DNA from: Nitrospira sp.
Lineage (GTDB): Bacteria > Nitrospirota > Nitrospiria > Nitrospirales > Nitrospiraceae
NCBI GenBank assembly: GCA_015709715.1
Contig: CP054184.1
Span: 2,961,001 to 3,025,000, forward strand
Length of the DNA: 64,000 bases
Direction of reading: 5' to 3'
Shown: positions 1 through 8,302 of the stretch, piece by piece
Layout of the letters: every line of letters starts with the position of its first letter
How positions within the stretch are numbered: position 1 is the first letter of the stretch
The notes under the pieces: generated by a model
Databases searched by the model: none
The model's input: the letters and a program-made list of their open reading frames with translations, nothing else
What the model was told of the DNA's origin: nothing
Position numbers and translations under genes: made by a program

Positions 1-148
1 CAAGGTGTACGGCTCCCGAGTAGAGCAGCAGTTTCTCCGTCAGCGTGGTTTTCCCGGCGTCGGGGTGAGAAATGATGGCGAAGGTGCGCCGCCGCGCCAC
101 TTCGCGTCGCAACTCGTCGGACGAGGACTTTTCAATCGACAGGGTCAT
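1..148 (-). CDS. prfC: Peptide chain release factor 3, N-terminal part (cut by window edge)
   Basis: Reading the minus strand from the ATG at 148-146 gives an open frame to the window edge. It contains [20 protein letters not shown], the N-terminus and P-loop (GxxxxGKT-type, here HPDAGKTT) of the translational GTPase RF3. RF3 recycles RF1/RF2 from the ribosome after termination. Only about 49 codons are visible. A good Shine-Dalgarno (AAAGAGGT) lies just upstream of the ATG. The P-loop, the following [10 protein letters not shown] stretch and the start position all fit RF3 better than EF-G or LepA, whose N-termini read differently. The gene is divergent from the mechanosensitive channel gene. 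Confidence 0.88.
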   Translation of the reverse strand, partial: MTLSIEKSSSDELRREVARRRTFAIISHPDAGKTTLTEKLLLYSGAVHL

Positions 149-201
149 AGACCTCTTTGGGGGGCTTCAAAGCGCCCGAATATGTCGGATGGAGAAGCCT
201 T

Positions 202-231
202 GTTGTATCAGTCGGAGCCGGGTCGCGGCAA
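202..231 (-). promoter_or_regulatory. Putative sigma70 promoter of prfC
   Basis: On the minus strand a -35 box TTGCCG (231-226) and a -10 box TACAAC (207-202) are separated by 18 bases. They lie about 55 bases upstream of the prfC ATG. Call made by eye. Confidence 0.35.
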
Positions 232-244
232 GGAGGGGCCTCGC

Positions 245-273
245 TTGTACAAGCCCAGACACCTCTGTACAAC
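245..273 (+). promoter_or_regulatory. Putative sigma70 promoter giving a leaderless mscS-type mRNA
   Basis: TTGTAC (245-250), a 17-base spacer and TACAAC (268-273) precede the ATG at 280 by only 6 bases. Transcription would begin at or next to the start codon. No Shine-Dalgarno is present. This also supports choosing 280 as the start. Confidence 0.5.
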
Positions 274-279
274 TGGATC

Positions 280-2553
280 ATGCGTGATCACAACACGATC
301 CAGCGGCTCGCGACCGCAGAGTTGCTGCTCCTTCTTTGGGGGTGGTGTGGAGTCGGCATCGAGCCGGATGCCATGGCTCAGACCCCACCGTCCCCGGCGG
401 CGGAAGCGGCATTGCCCGATCTCCAGGCCCAGCGCGACAGTGCCGAACAGGCACTCTCGCGCCTGCCGGCCATGACGGCGCGATCAAAGGGCTCCTCCGC
501 CGAGCAGGCCGATCCGGCCCTTGCCGAGCGGCGATCCTTGCTCCAGCAACTGGTCCAAGTCTCCGAGCAGCACCTCGATGCGGTTCGGACACTGAAGCCA
601 TTACGCCAACGTGTCCAGGATGCGGACCGTCAAAATCAAGAGTGGAACGGGTTCCCCACCCCGCCGCCCTATCCCGCCCTGAAAGTCGATGAACTGCGGG
701 AGGCGGCCCGTGCCATGGCGCTGACGGTACAGAGTATCCAGACCAGGCTCCGGATGACCGAAACGCTCGCTGACCACGCGGAGGCTGAACTGAAGACGGT
801 TCAAGGCCGTGTGCGGCAACTGTCTGAGCGGCTGGAAGGTCTCCAGGATAATGATAAACGTGACGGATTGGTTCAAGAGCGGGATCTCGCACAATTGCGC
901 GAGCGGGTGGAGGGCGCGCGCGTCGCCATGTTGGACGCGGAACGACAGAAGGTTCAGGAGCAGTTGGCCGAGGCCAAGCAACGAGTCGCGTTGCTCATCC
1001 GTCAACGGGACCTGGCCCAGCGACAGGCCCACTTTCCGCAGGAGGATTTTGATCGAATCGCCAAACGGATTGAGGCGGATCGCCAAGCCATCGCGGCGGA
1101 GTTGGAGCGGGCCGTCGACGAGCAGTCGCTGCAGCGTCAGGCCGTGGCTGCCGAGGAGGCAAAATTGGCCGCGGCCAACGCGGCGTCCTCGGTATCCAAG
1201 GCAAAGGTGCGGGAACAGGCAGACCGGTTGGCGCGGCTGAACGGTGTGGTCGAAGGGCTACGTCTTCGGTTCGACAATGCCAATCTGCACGTGGACCTAG
1301 CGCGGCAGTTGCTGGACGACCTCGATCGGGAGGGGCAGATCTGGGACCTCAGATTCGCCACGACTCATGGGAAGTTGTCGTTGACGGAGGAGCGTGATGC
1401 GGCCGCGAAGTTGGCCAACGCTGCCAAGCAGATTCGCGGGCGGAAAGAGTACGGCCTGCAGCAACTCATGATGGTTGGCAGCCGGATCAGCGAAATCGAG
1501 AACCGGCTGGCAGAGGCTGCTTCCTCGGGGCCGCCACAGCATGTGCAGGAGCTATTGTATGCTGCTCGTCACCGGGAGGATCTGCATCGGCGCCTGTTGC
1601 AGCGCACCGATGCGTTGTTAGAAGTGATCGAGAACTGGGAAGCGGAGTTCTCCAAGCGGGAGCAGTCACGATCGCTGATCGCCCGCCTACGGGAGATGTG
1701 GCGCAACCTATTGGCCGTGGTTGGCAACACCTGGCAGGTGGAACTGTTCACCGCGGAAGATTCGATCGAGGTCGAGGGCAAGGTGATCACCGGCCATCGG
1801 AGCATCACGGTGGGCAAGGCGGTGACGGCCTTGGCGATTTTGATTGTGGGGTATTGGGGCGCGGGGCTGCTGGCGCGATTCGCCGAGCGCCAAGCCATCA
1901 CGCGCTTCCAACTCGATCCCAACGTCGCCAATATCATTCGGCAATGGGCGATGGCCTGTTTCTTCTTGGTCCTCGTCCTCATCGCGTTGATGTCGGTCAA
2001 AATCCCGATCACGGCCTTTGCCTTTCTCGGCGGAGCGCTGGCCATTGGGGTAGGATTCGGAACTCAGAATCTGTTGAAGAACGTCATCAGCGGCTTGCTG
2101 TTGCTCGTCGAACGTCCCTTGCGTGTTGGTGACGTGATTGAGGTCGATGGCATCAGGGGCATGGTCACGACGATCGGTCTGCGTTCCTCCACGATCCGCG
2201 ATATGAATGGGGTGGAAACGTTGATTCCGAACAGTCACCTGCTCGAGCGGAACCTCACCAATTGGACCTATTCCAGTTACAGCAAACGCTATGCGTTGCG
2301 GATTGCCGTCGCCGCGATATCCGATGCCCAACGGGTCAGGGACCTGTTGGGCGAATGGGCGGCTCGCCACGAGGCGGTCCTCAAGGAGCCGGCTCCGTAT
2401 GTGTTGCTCGAAGACTTCAACGAGCAGGCCCTGGTGTTCACGGTGCAGTACTGGACTGAAATCGGCCCCCGTATCGATCCCGCCATGGTAGCCAGCGACC
2501 TGCGGTTCGTTATCGAGCGGGGGTTGGCCCAAGCCGGTATCGCGAAAAAATAA
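280..2553 (+). CDS. MscS-family mechanosensitive channel with long periplasmic coiled-coil domain
   Basis: The protein has 757 residues from the ATG at 280. A signal peptide ends near AMA|QT (about residue 32). Residues of roughly 60-480 are a charged, heptad-rich coiled-coil region. Three hydrophobic segments follow (about 513-534, 555-573, 578-595). The MscS pore and beta-domain come next: GFGTQNLLKNVISG near residue 590, then ERPLRVGDVIEVDG. This resembles the MscK/YbdG-like large MscS proteins, which release solutes on hypo-osmotic shock, with the N-terminal domain expected in the periplasm. In-frame TTG/GTG starts further upstream exist, but they precede the promoter at 245-273. A weak hairpin follows the stop. 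The exact MscS subclass is not certain. Confidence 0.85.
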   Translation: MRDHNTIQRLATAELLLLLWGWCGVGIEPDAMAQTPPSPAAEAALPDLQAQRDSAEQALSRLPAMTARSKGSSAEQADPALAERRSLLQQLVQVSEQHLDAVRTLKPLRQRVQDADRQNQEWNGFPTPPPYPALKVDELREAARAMALTVQSIQTRLRMTETLADHAEAELKTVQGRVRQLSERLEGLQDNDKRDGLVQERDLAQLRERVEGARVAMLDAERQKVQEQLAEAKQRVALLIRQRDLAQRQAHFPQEDFDRIAKRIEADRQAIAAELERAVDEQSLQRQAVAAEEAKLAAANAASSVSKAKVREQADRLARLNGVVEGLRLRFDNANLHVDLARQLLDDLDREGQIWDLRFATTHGKLSLTEERDAAAKLANAAKQIRGRKEYGLQQLMMVGSRISEIENRLAEAASSGPPQHVQELLYAARHREDLHRRLLQRTDALLEVIENWEAEFSKREQSRSLIARLREMWRNLLAVVGNTWQVELFTAEDSIEVEGKVITGHRSITVGKAVTALAILIVGYWGAGLLARFAERQAITRFQLDPNVANIIRQWAMACFFLVLVLIALMSVKIPITAFAFLGGALAIGVGFGTQNLLKNVISGLLLLVERPLRVGDVIEVDGIRGMVTTIGLRSSTIRDMNGVETLIPNSHLLERNLTNWTYSSYSKRYALRIAVAAISDAQRVRDLLGEWAARHEAVLKEPAPYVLLEDFNEQALVFTVQYWTEIGPRIDPAMVASDLRFVIERGLAQAGIAKK

Positions 2554-2570
2554 CCCTCATGGACTGAGGG
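2554..2570 (+). terminator. Small hairpin after the MscS-type gene
   Basis: CCCTCA (2554-2559) and TGAGGG (2565-2570) form a 6-bp stem with a 5-base loop directly after the TAA. There is no T-tract, so termination is weak or factor-dependent at best. Confidence 0.25.
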
Positions 2571-2610
2571 ATAGGCGCTCCCCTACAATCCTCCCTCGGT
2601 GGGTCATTCC

Positions 2611-3162
2611 ATGGCTTCGAACGCGACGATTCTCAAAGCCGTCCTGCATATTGCCGATGTGGACCGGCAGTACTATGAGGACCATGTGCTCACGTTGGCG
2701 CGACACCCGTCCGAAACCGATGAACGGGTGATGGTCCGGCTGCTGGCGTTTGCGTTGCATGCGGACGGAGCCCTGTCCTTCGGCCGTGGGGTAGCTGCCG
2801 AGGATGAGGCCGCGCTGTGGAAGCGAGATTTAACGGGCCGCTTGGAACAGTGGATCGAGGTGGGATTGCCGGGGGAGAGGATCATTCGGCAGGCCTGCGG
2901 ACGGGCCGAGCGAGTGAGCGTCTATGCCTACGGTGGGCGACCGGCGGATCAATGGTGGAAGGACCAGCGAGCGGAGTTGGAACGTTTTGACAACCTGACG
3001 GTGATGAATGTCCCCTGGACTGCGAGCCGGGATCTCACGCAGTTCGTCCAGCGCAGCATGGATTTGCACTGCACGATCCAGGAGGGCCAGATCCTGATCG
3101 GTGATGGCGCGCACGCGCTGCAACTGGAATTGGTGACCTGGAAGGAGCGCACGACTCCATGA
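2611..3162 (+). CDS. YaeQ family protein
   Basis: The protein has 183 residues and begins MASNATILKAVLHIADVDRQ. It contains the family hallmark ARHPSETDERVMVRLLAFAL. YaeQ proteins have a PD-(D/E)XK nuclease-like fold; E. coli and Salmonella homologues were linked genetically to RfaH suppression, but the biochemical role is unclear. The usual length is about 180 residues, so the gene looks intact. A GTG at 2599 would add four residues. The ATG at 2611 matches the family N-terminus better. A TACAAT -10-like box lies at 2584-2589. Confidence 0.9.
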   Translation: MASNATILKAVLHIADVDRQYYEDHVLTLARHPSETDERVMVRLLAFALHADGALSFGRGVAAEDEAALWKRDLTGRLEQWIEVGLPGERIIRQACGRAERVSVYAYGGRPADQWWKDQRAELERFDNLTVMNVPWTASRDLTQFVQRSMDLHCTIQEGQILIGDGAHALQLELVTWKERTTP

Positions 3163-3211
3163 AGGCAGGGGTGTTCATGGCGAGGGGTGGACATCGGAAA
3201 GGTGGCGGGAT

Positions 3212-3604
3212 ATGAAAGGCAAGAAGCGTATGCCCACGGACGGAGCACCGGTGGCCTGGAAGAGCCCGTTCGCGGTCTTGAAAGAGGTCGAGTTGCCGCC
3301 GACTCAGCAGCGCGACACGATCGATCGTCCCGCTGAGGCCTTGCGTGAGCAGGCGACCCGTCGTGGGCGAGTGGACATTCTCCGGCAGACCGCCCATCGC
3401 GGCGGGAAGACGGTGACGGTCATCACCGGGTTTGTCGGGATCTCGACGGCCGAACAGGACACCCTCGCCAAAGAGATGCAACAGGCCTGCGGGGTCGGCG
3501 GGACCGCCAAGGAAGGGCGCATCGAGATCCAAGGCGACAAGCGAACGGAGGTCGCCCGCATCTTGACCAAAGCGGGGTTCCGCCCGGTGATGGCAGGAGG
3601 GTAA
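3212..3604 (+). CDS. SUI1/eIF1-like translation factor (YciH family)
   Basis: The protein has 130 residues. After a variable N-terminus of about 60 residues it carries the SUI1 core: GGKTVTVITGFVGI, then GVGGTAKEGRIEIQGD. Eukaryotic eIF1 and bacterial YciH share this fold and influence start-codon selection. An internal ATG in frame at 3230 is a possible alternative start, but the ATG at 3212 is preceded by GGTGGCGGG. It is followed 8 bases later by the interrupted alkylation-repair gene and could be cotranscribed with it. Confidence 0.85.
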   Translation: MKGKKRMPTDGAPVAWKSPFAVLKEVELPPTQQRDTIDRPAEALREQATRRGRVDILRQTAHRGGKTVTVITGFVGISTAEQDTLAKEMQQACGVGGTAKEGRIEIQGDKRTEVARILTKAGFRPVMAGG

Positions 3605-3612
3605 CCGCACGC

Positions 3613-4752
3613 ATGGCCGAACCCTTGAAACACCAATTCGGGCCAGACGTGCCCCGTGCCATCGCGAAGATGGTGGCCGGAGTGTGGCCGACCTTTCCGC
3701 GGGCGGCGTTCGTCCGATCGGCGCTGGAGGGGTATGAAGCCCTCGAACTCATGCCGCGCGGCTGGAAGATCGCGCAGGTCCTCCGGCGCTACCTGCCGAC
3801 CGACTATCCGAAGGCCGTCGAGATTCTCCTCGCCTCGCTCGACCAGCCCATCCGACGTCGTGTCGGCCAGGGCATGGCCTCGTTTCTGTTTCTGCCGCAT
3901 GTGTTGTTCGTCGCGGAATATGGACTCGAGCACTTCGAGCCCTCCATGCACGCCCAGTATGTCTTGACCCAGCGATTCACGGCGGAGTTCAGCATCCGCC
4001 GGTATTTGGAGCGCCATCCACGCGCGACCTTGGCCCGGCTGGCGGAATGGGCGACCGATCCGAGCGAGGATGTGCGGCGCCTGGTGTCGGAAGGAACGCG
4101 TCCTCGGCTGCCCTGAGCTGCGCGGCTTCGCGCGTTTCAAGCCGATCCGCGCCCGGTGCTGGCGTTACTGGAGTGGCTCAAGGACGATCCCTCGCTGTAT
4201 GTGCGAAGGAGTGTCGCCAACAATCTCAACGATATCGGCAAGGACCATCCGGCCTTGTTGATCGAGACGGCGCGCCGCTGGTTGGGTGAGGCGACCGAGG
4301 AGCGCCGATGGATCGTGCGTCACGCGCTCCGCTCGGCGGTGAAACGCGGTGATGCCGAGGCGCTGGCCCTATTGGGGTACGGCCGCGCCGGCTCGGTTGC
4401 GCTGCGCAGGATTGAGATCGCGCCGTCGCCGGTTTCCATCGGGTCGGTCGTCACCATCGCGTGTGACCTCGTCAACCATGCCACGGTGCCGCAGCGACTG
4501 TTGGCGGACTTGCGGGTGTCGTATGTGAAGGCGAACGGGACGGCGACGCCGAAAGTCTTCAAACTGAAAGCGGTCGAGTTGCCGGCGCGGGCGGCGGTGC
4601 GGTTGGGCAAGCGGTTGTCCCTGTCGCAGCTCACCACGCGCACACATTATCCCGGCCTTCACCGGGTGGAACTCCTCGTCAACGGGCGTCCAGATTCGTT
4701 GGGCACCTTCCATCTGATCGCAGCCGCAAGACGGCGCCCGACATCGGCGTGA
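3613..4752 (+). pseudogene. DNA alkylation repair (AlkD/COG4335-like HEAT repeat) gene with in-frame TGA
   Basis: Two halves in the same frame (3613-4116 and 4117-4752) together encode one 379-codon protein. The only interruption is TGA at 4114-4116, codon 168. The flanking residues read TRPRLP-stop-AARLRAFQADPRP. In COG4335 proteins this site is usually Trp (TGG), so a single G-to-A change explains the stop. The first half has HEAT-like helices and RFTAEFSIRRYLERHP. The second has VRRSVANNLNDIGKDHP and a beta-rich C-terminus typical of the group. Such proteins bind alkylated DNA and excise or protect bases. A GTG at 4156 could restart the second half. Sequencing error, a real nonsense mutation and readthrough are all possible. 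Confidence 0.8.
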
Positions 4753-4793
4753 ACGCACGCCGTGCCGCCAGGTCTCTCGCCCGATTTCTTCCG

Positions 4794-4822
4794 TTGACAG
4801 CCTGTTCGTAAGGGGCTAGCCT
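4794..4822 (+). promoter_or_regulatory. Possible sigma70 promoter upstream of the ExeA-DUF3365 gene
   Basis: A perfect TTGACA (4794-4799), a 17-base spacer and a weak TAGCCT (4817-4822) lie about 120 bases before the start codon at 4943. Confidence 0.4.
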
Positions 4823-4942
4823 AGGGCCGCCACTTTCCAGCTCGTTCGCATGTGTCCCTCGACCGAGGTGGTCCCATGCCGCACGCCTCCACTGAACTCA
4901 TCCCCTGGTTTGATACCGACCTGACAAGCAGGAGGTCTTGCC

Positions 4943-6895
4943 ATGTATACCGACTTCTATGGTCTCATCCGGGAACCCTTCGGCACCACGCCCGACGCCG
5001 ACAACCTGTTCTTGAGTCCGAGTCATCGCGAGGCCCTCGGCTCGATTTTGTATGGGATCAAAGAACGGAAGGGCGTGATACTGGTCACGGGTGAGGTCGG
5101 CGTCGGGAAAACCACGATCTTGCGCCGTTACCTGCAGATTGCCGCGCCGCCGCAACAGCCGTCACCGCATCCACAACAGACCGTCCACCTCTACAATCCC
5201 AACCTGACGTTCGATCGGCTCTTAGCCACGATCCTTCAGCAATTGGGCGTGCACCCGGCCGGTGCGGAGCAGTCGGAGATGCTCACGCAATTGCATGAGG
5301 CAGCCCAGGCCGAACACGGAAGGGGCGGCACCATCGTCTTGGTCATCGACGAAGCCCAGTGCATGCCCATCGAGACGTTGGAAGGTATCCGAATGCTCAC
5401 CAATCTGGAATCGGCGCACGACAAACTCATCCAGATCGTGCTCACCGGTCAGCCCGAATTGGAAGCGTTGCTGGAGCGGCACGAGGTGCGTCACGTTCGA
5501 GAGCGTATCGCGGTTCGAGCCAGGATCCTGCCGCTCACCGAGGCGGAGAGTTTGGCCTATATCCAACATCGGCTCGATCAAGCCAGCCGGGAACAGGTCT
5601 CGATTTTCTCGCCGGCGGCGCTCCGCGTGATTGTCCAGGCGGCGCGCGGCATTCCCCGGCGGCTCAATATTCTCTGCGACAACACGCTGATGGCGGGATT
5701 TCGCCGGAGGGAACCCATCATCTCGCGTCAGATCGCACAGCAGGTCGTGGCCGAGATCGATGACGTTCAGAGGGTCCCGCTCTGGAAGCGGCGCGAGGCT
5801 GCCGTACTGGTGGCGTTGCTGGCTCTCGTCTTTCCGGCTGGTCTCTATTTGGAATGGTTCCCGACCGGGCTTCAAGAAGGGCTTACGCCGCCGGTGGGTG
5901 AGAGGCCGACCAGGCAGCGGGATATGGGGCGCGAGCAGGCCGCGCCGGCGTTGCCACGCCCCGCGTCGCCGGCCCCGCCGCTGGAATCCTTATCGCCGCT
6001 TGCGACGGCCCACGCGGAACCCCCGATCGTCAAGCCGCCTGCGCCGCTGCCGCCTCCGCGCCCCGTGCCGGTCCTACCCGAGCTCGTGCGGGTGAGCGGG
6101 TCGCCTCCGGCGTCGCCGAAGAAGGAGGTTGCCCAGGCTCCCGAGGCCAGGGCCGTCCAGGTTGCCGTGGGCGGCGAGATGATTTCATCGGAGGATGCGG
6201 AATCCGGGGAGACGGCTCGACTGTTGGTGGTTCTGCTGGATGCGGGCCGTGTAGTGCTGGGAAAGGCGCAGGCGACGATCAACAACCCCCGCCTCGAAGA
6301 CAAGGGGTTCTCCGGTGCGGTGTTTCACGCCCGGCTGCGCAAGGAGTTCCTGGCGAGGACCGGGCATGACCTGCAGGCCTTGAGTGCCGCCGCGATGCCG
6401 GAGCGGGCCAAGCCGCTGCTGAGCAAGCTGGCCGGCCTCATGCAGAAGGCCGTGCAAGAGGTGCAGGTGGACATCAACAAGAAGGGCATCGGGTTCAAGG
6501 GCTTCATTCCCGCGACGTTCGGGACACAGGTGGCTGCGACCTTTTCACGGGATACCGGGCTCAAGTTACGGCAGATCGGCCCGCCGGAGATCGAACCGAG
6601 GAACCCGGAGAATCGACCGGACGAGCAGGAAACCGAAGCGTTGCTCACCATCCAGAAGAGCCATCCCCGGGTGGGAGACCACGTTATTTCACAGCGGTTG
6701 CCAGACCACAGCCTGCGGGTCTTGCTGCCGCTGTTCTACACGAGGCCCTGCTTGAGCTGCCATGGCAAACCCAAGGGAGAGGTCGATATCTCCGGCTACG
6801 AGAAGGAAGGCTTCAAGGAAGGCGACCTCGGCGGGGCCATTTCGGTGATCCTTCCCGCTGCTGCCGAAACCGCCATGAGCCAACGAGAGGGCTGA
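4943..6895 (+). CDS. ExeA/GspA-type AAA ATPase fused to periplasmic DUF3365 c-haem domain
   Basis: The protein has 650 residues, with AGGAGG ahead of the ATG. Residues 1-270 are an ExeA-like AAA module: start MYTDFYGLIREPFG, Walker A GEVGVGKTT at 50-58, Walker B IVLVIDEAQ near 131-139. One membrane helix follows (about 288-308). Then comes a Pro/Ala-rich linker (about 320-400). From about 415 to the end the sequence resembles DUF3365 (Tll0287-like), including a CxxCH c-haem site, CLSCH, near 603-607. In classical ExeA the periplasmic part binds peptidoglycan; here that part is replaced by a putative haem sensor. The predicted topology puts the ATPase in the cytoplasm and the haem domain in the periplasm. 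A redox-controlled ATPase is an inference. Confidence 0.82.
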   Translation: MYTDFYGLIREPFGTTPDADNLFLSPSHREALGSILYGIKERKGVILVTGEVGVGKTTILRRYLQIAAPPQQPSPHPQQTVHLYNPNLTFDRLLATILQQLGVHPAGAEQSEMLTQLHEAAQAEHGRGGTIVLVIDEAQCMPIETLEGIRMLTNLESAHDKLIQIVLTGQPELEALLERHEVRHVRERIAVRARILPLTEAESLAYIQHRLDQASREQVSIFSPAALRVIVQAARGIPRRLNILCDNTLMAGFRRREPIISRQIAQQVVAEIDDVQRVPLWKRREAAVLVALLALVFPAGLYLEWFPTGLQEGLTPPVGERPTRQRDMGREQAAPALPRPASPAPPLESLSPLATAHAEPPIVKPPAPLPPPRPVPVLPELVRVSGSPPASPKKEVAQAPEARAVQVAVGGEMISSEDAESGETARLLVVLLDAGRVVLGKAQATINNPRLEDKGFSGAVFHARLRKEFLARTGHDLQALSAAAMPERAKPLLSKLAGLMQKAVQEVQVDINKKGIGFKGFIPATFGTQVAATFSRDTGLKLRQIGPPEIEPRNPENRPDEQETEALLTIQKSHPRVGDHVISQRLPDHSLRVLLPLFYTRPCLSCHGKPKGEVDISGYEKEGFKEGDLGGAISVILPAAAETAMSQREG

Positions 6896-6916
6896 GTCGA
6901 ACGGGCTGGTGCCTGC

Positions 6917-7522
6917 CTAGGCGCCCCGCTGCCTGGGATCGATCGTTTGCCCCGTCATCGTGCCTTCGAGGCTCGCCAGATAGGAGTGCGCGACTTTGTC
7001 GGCAGGAATGCCGATGGAGGGGTCCATCCCTCTGGCGATCAGCGTTTCCGTCACCCAGGGCGGACTCACCACATTCACGCGAAGGCCGCGCGGCAGTTCC
7101 AGTGCGGCGGCGCGGACAAACCCTTCCAGGCCCGCATTCACCATGCTGATCGAGGCGCTGCCCTTCATCGGTTCCCGGCTGAGCACGCCGCTGGTCAAGG
7201 TGAACGACCCGTGGTTCGTGACGAAGGCCTTACCGATACGGACCAGATTCGCCTGCCCCATCAGTTTGTTCTTCAAGCCGACGAAGTAATCGTCGTAGGT
7301 CAGGTCATCGAAGCTGCCGAACTTGGCGCTGCCGGCCGTGCTGATGACTGCATCGCAGGTGCCGACCGCCTTGAACAGCGCCGTAATGGAGTCGGGCGAG
7401 GCCAAATCCACTTGGTGCATGCCCTTCCGGTGGCCCACGGTCACCACCTCGTGTCGGGCGGCTAACGCCGAAACGACCGCGCTGCCGATGGTGCCGGTTC
7501 CTCCGATGACAATCACTCGCAT
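6917..7522 (-). CDS. Short-chain dehydrogenase/reductase
   Basis: The protein has 201 residues and begins MRVIVIGGTGTIGSAVVSAL, a Rossmann GxxGxxG nucleotide-binding start. It lacks the usual N-terminal extension and is shorter than typical 250-residue SDRs. The catalytic Tyr of the YxxxK motif is not obvious: the segment SISMVNAGLEGFVRAAALEL occupies the position where SYSAGKAAL-type residues normally sit. It resembles the short-chain family often annotated as short chain dehydrogenase next to transcription regulators. The start at 7522 follows AAGGAGATACTGC. The substrate is unknown, and an altered active site is a possibility. Confidence 0.75.
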   Translation of the reverse strand: MRVIVIGGTGTIGSAVVSALAARHEVVTVGHRKGMHQVDLASPDSITALFKAVGTCDAVISTAGSAKFGSFDDLTYDDYFVGLKNKLMGQANLVRIGKAFVTNHGSFTLTSGVLSREPMKGSASISMVNAGLEGFVRAAALELPRGLRVNVVSPPWVTETLIARGMDPSIGIPADKVAHSYLASLEGTMTGQTIDPRQRGA

Positions 7523-7597
7523 GCAGTATCTCCTTATGTTCACGTTTCGCGCATGGTAGTCAATCGGTGGTGACGGACGCAAGCGTACGGGTGTCGC

Positions 7598-7912
7598 TCA
7601 CTCCGGGCAATCGATGACATACTGTGGTCTGGCCGATGGGTCGAGGGCGTGGTGAACGTAGCGGCAGGGAGGAATGTCCGCTTGCAATCGCCGTAAGAGC
7701 CGCGTGATGTTCATGTTAGGCGGAATCTCGCAGAGCCATACGTGCATGCCGGATTCGAGATCGTCGAAGTGCCGTTGCACGGAAAACCCGGGTTTCTCCA
7801 TGAAGTAGGCCGAGAGAAAGCCGTTGATGGCTTGGACGGTCCAGGGATGCTCCTTGATGTAGCGGTAGGTGAGTCGAAGCTCTACGACCAGATTACTCTG
7901 CGCTGCATCCAT
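7598..7912 (-). CDS. Conserved small protein of unknown function
   Basis: A 104-residue soluble protein starting at the ATG 7912-7910, preceded by AGGAAGGAG. It contains RLTYRYIKEHPWTVQAINGF and ends RPQYVIDCPE. No catalytic motif, signal peptide or membrane helix is visible. I do not recognise the family. Codon use resembles the surrounding genes. It lies 75 bases upstream of the SDR start on the same strand, so the two may be cotranscribed. Confidence 0.6.
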   Translation of the reverse strand: MDAAQSNLVVELRLTYRYIKEHPWTVQAINGFLSAYFMEKPGFSVQRHFDDLESGMHVWLCEIPPNMNITRLLRRLQADIPPCRYVHHALDPSARPQYVIDCPE

Positions 7913-8302
7913 GCGAGTGGCGCTCCTTCCTGGTGATGGAGGGGCACTGTAGCAGGTTGTGGAGAACGGTGGCCAGCGGCCTACACACATGAGTCCATGT
8001 CAGCGCGCGCCAGGTTTGGCTGGGTGGAACATTGAGACTGTCGTGAGGATCTGTGTAAGGTATGGCATGGAGGACTTCACGTCTATCAGGAAGCCCAAGA
8101 AGAGGGGGGCGAGAGTCTTTGTATGGTGAGCCCGCACACGCCTACGTAATGCAGCACGATTCAGCGCTTTGAGTAAGTAATCGCTGTGCTCTGCTAGCTA
8201 GAATGCATCGCACATGTCGGCAGGTCTCATGCGATACAGCCGGAATGAGAGCATGCCAGCACTTATTCGAGACAAATACTCCCGACCCCCTTCCTTTGAC
8301 AC
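7913..8302. other. Gene-free stretch containing the left copy of a 58-bp repeat
   Basis: No convincing coding frame is seen in these 390 bases. The only recognisable content is the direct repeat at 8026-8083. The rest is of mixed composition, AT-richer towards 8300, and marks the left edge of the accessory island. Confidence 0.5.
8026..8083 (+). repeat. 58-bp direct repeat, left copy (orphan promoter duplicate)
   Basis: Identical to 11279-11336 except for two C/T differences. It includes TTGAGA (8032-8037) and TAAGGT (8056-8061), the promoter-like boxes of the aldo/keto reductase, but no coding sequence follows it. The two copies bracket about 3.2 kb of accessory genes. Confidence 0.85.

Noticed and set aside
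4114..4116. TGA as a selenocysteine codon
   Set aside because: The aligned residue in the family is Trp, not Cys or Sec, and no stem-loop resembling a SECIS element was noticed after it. A TGG-to-TGA change is simpler.
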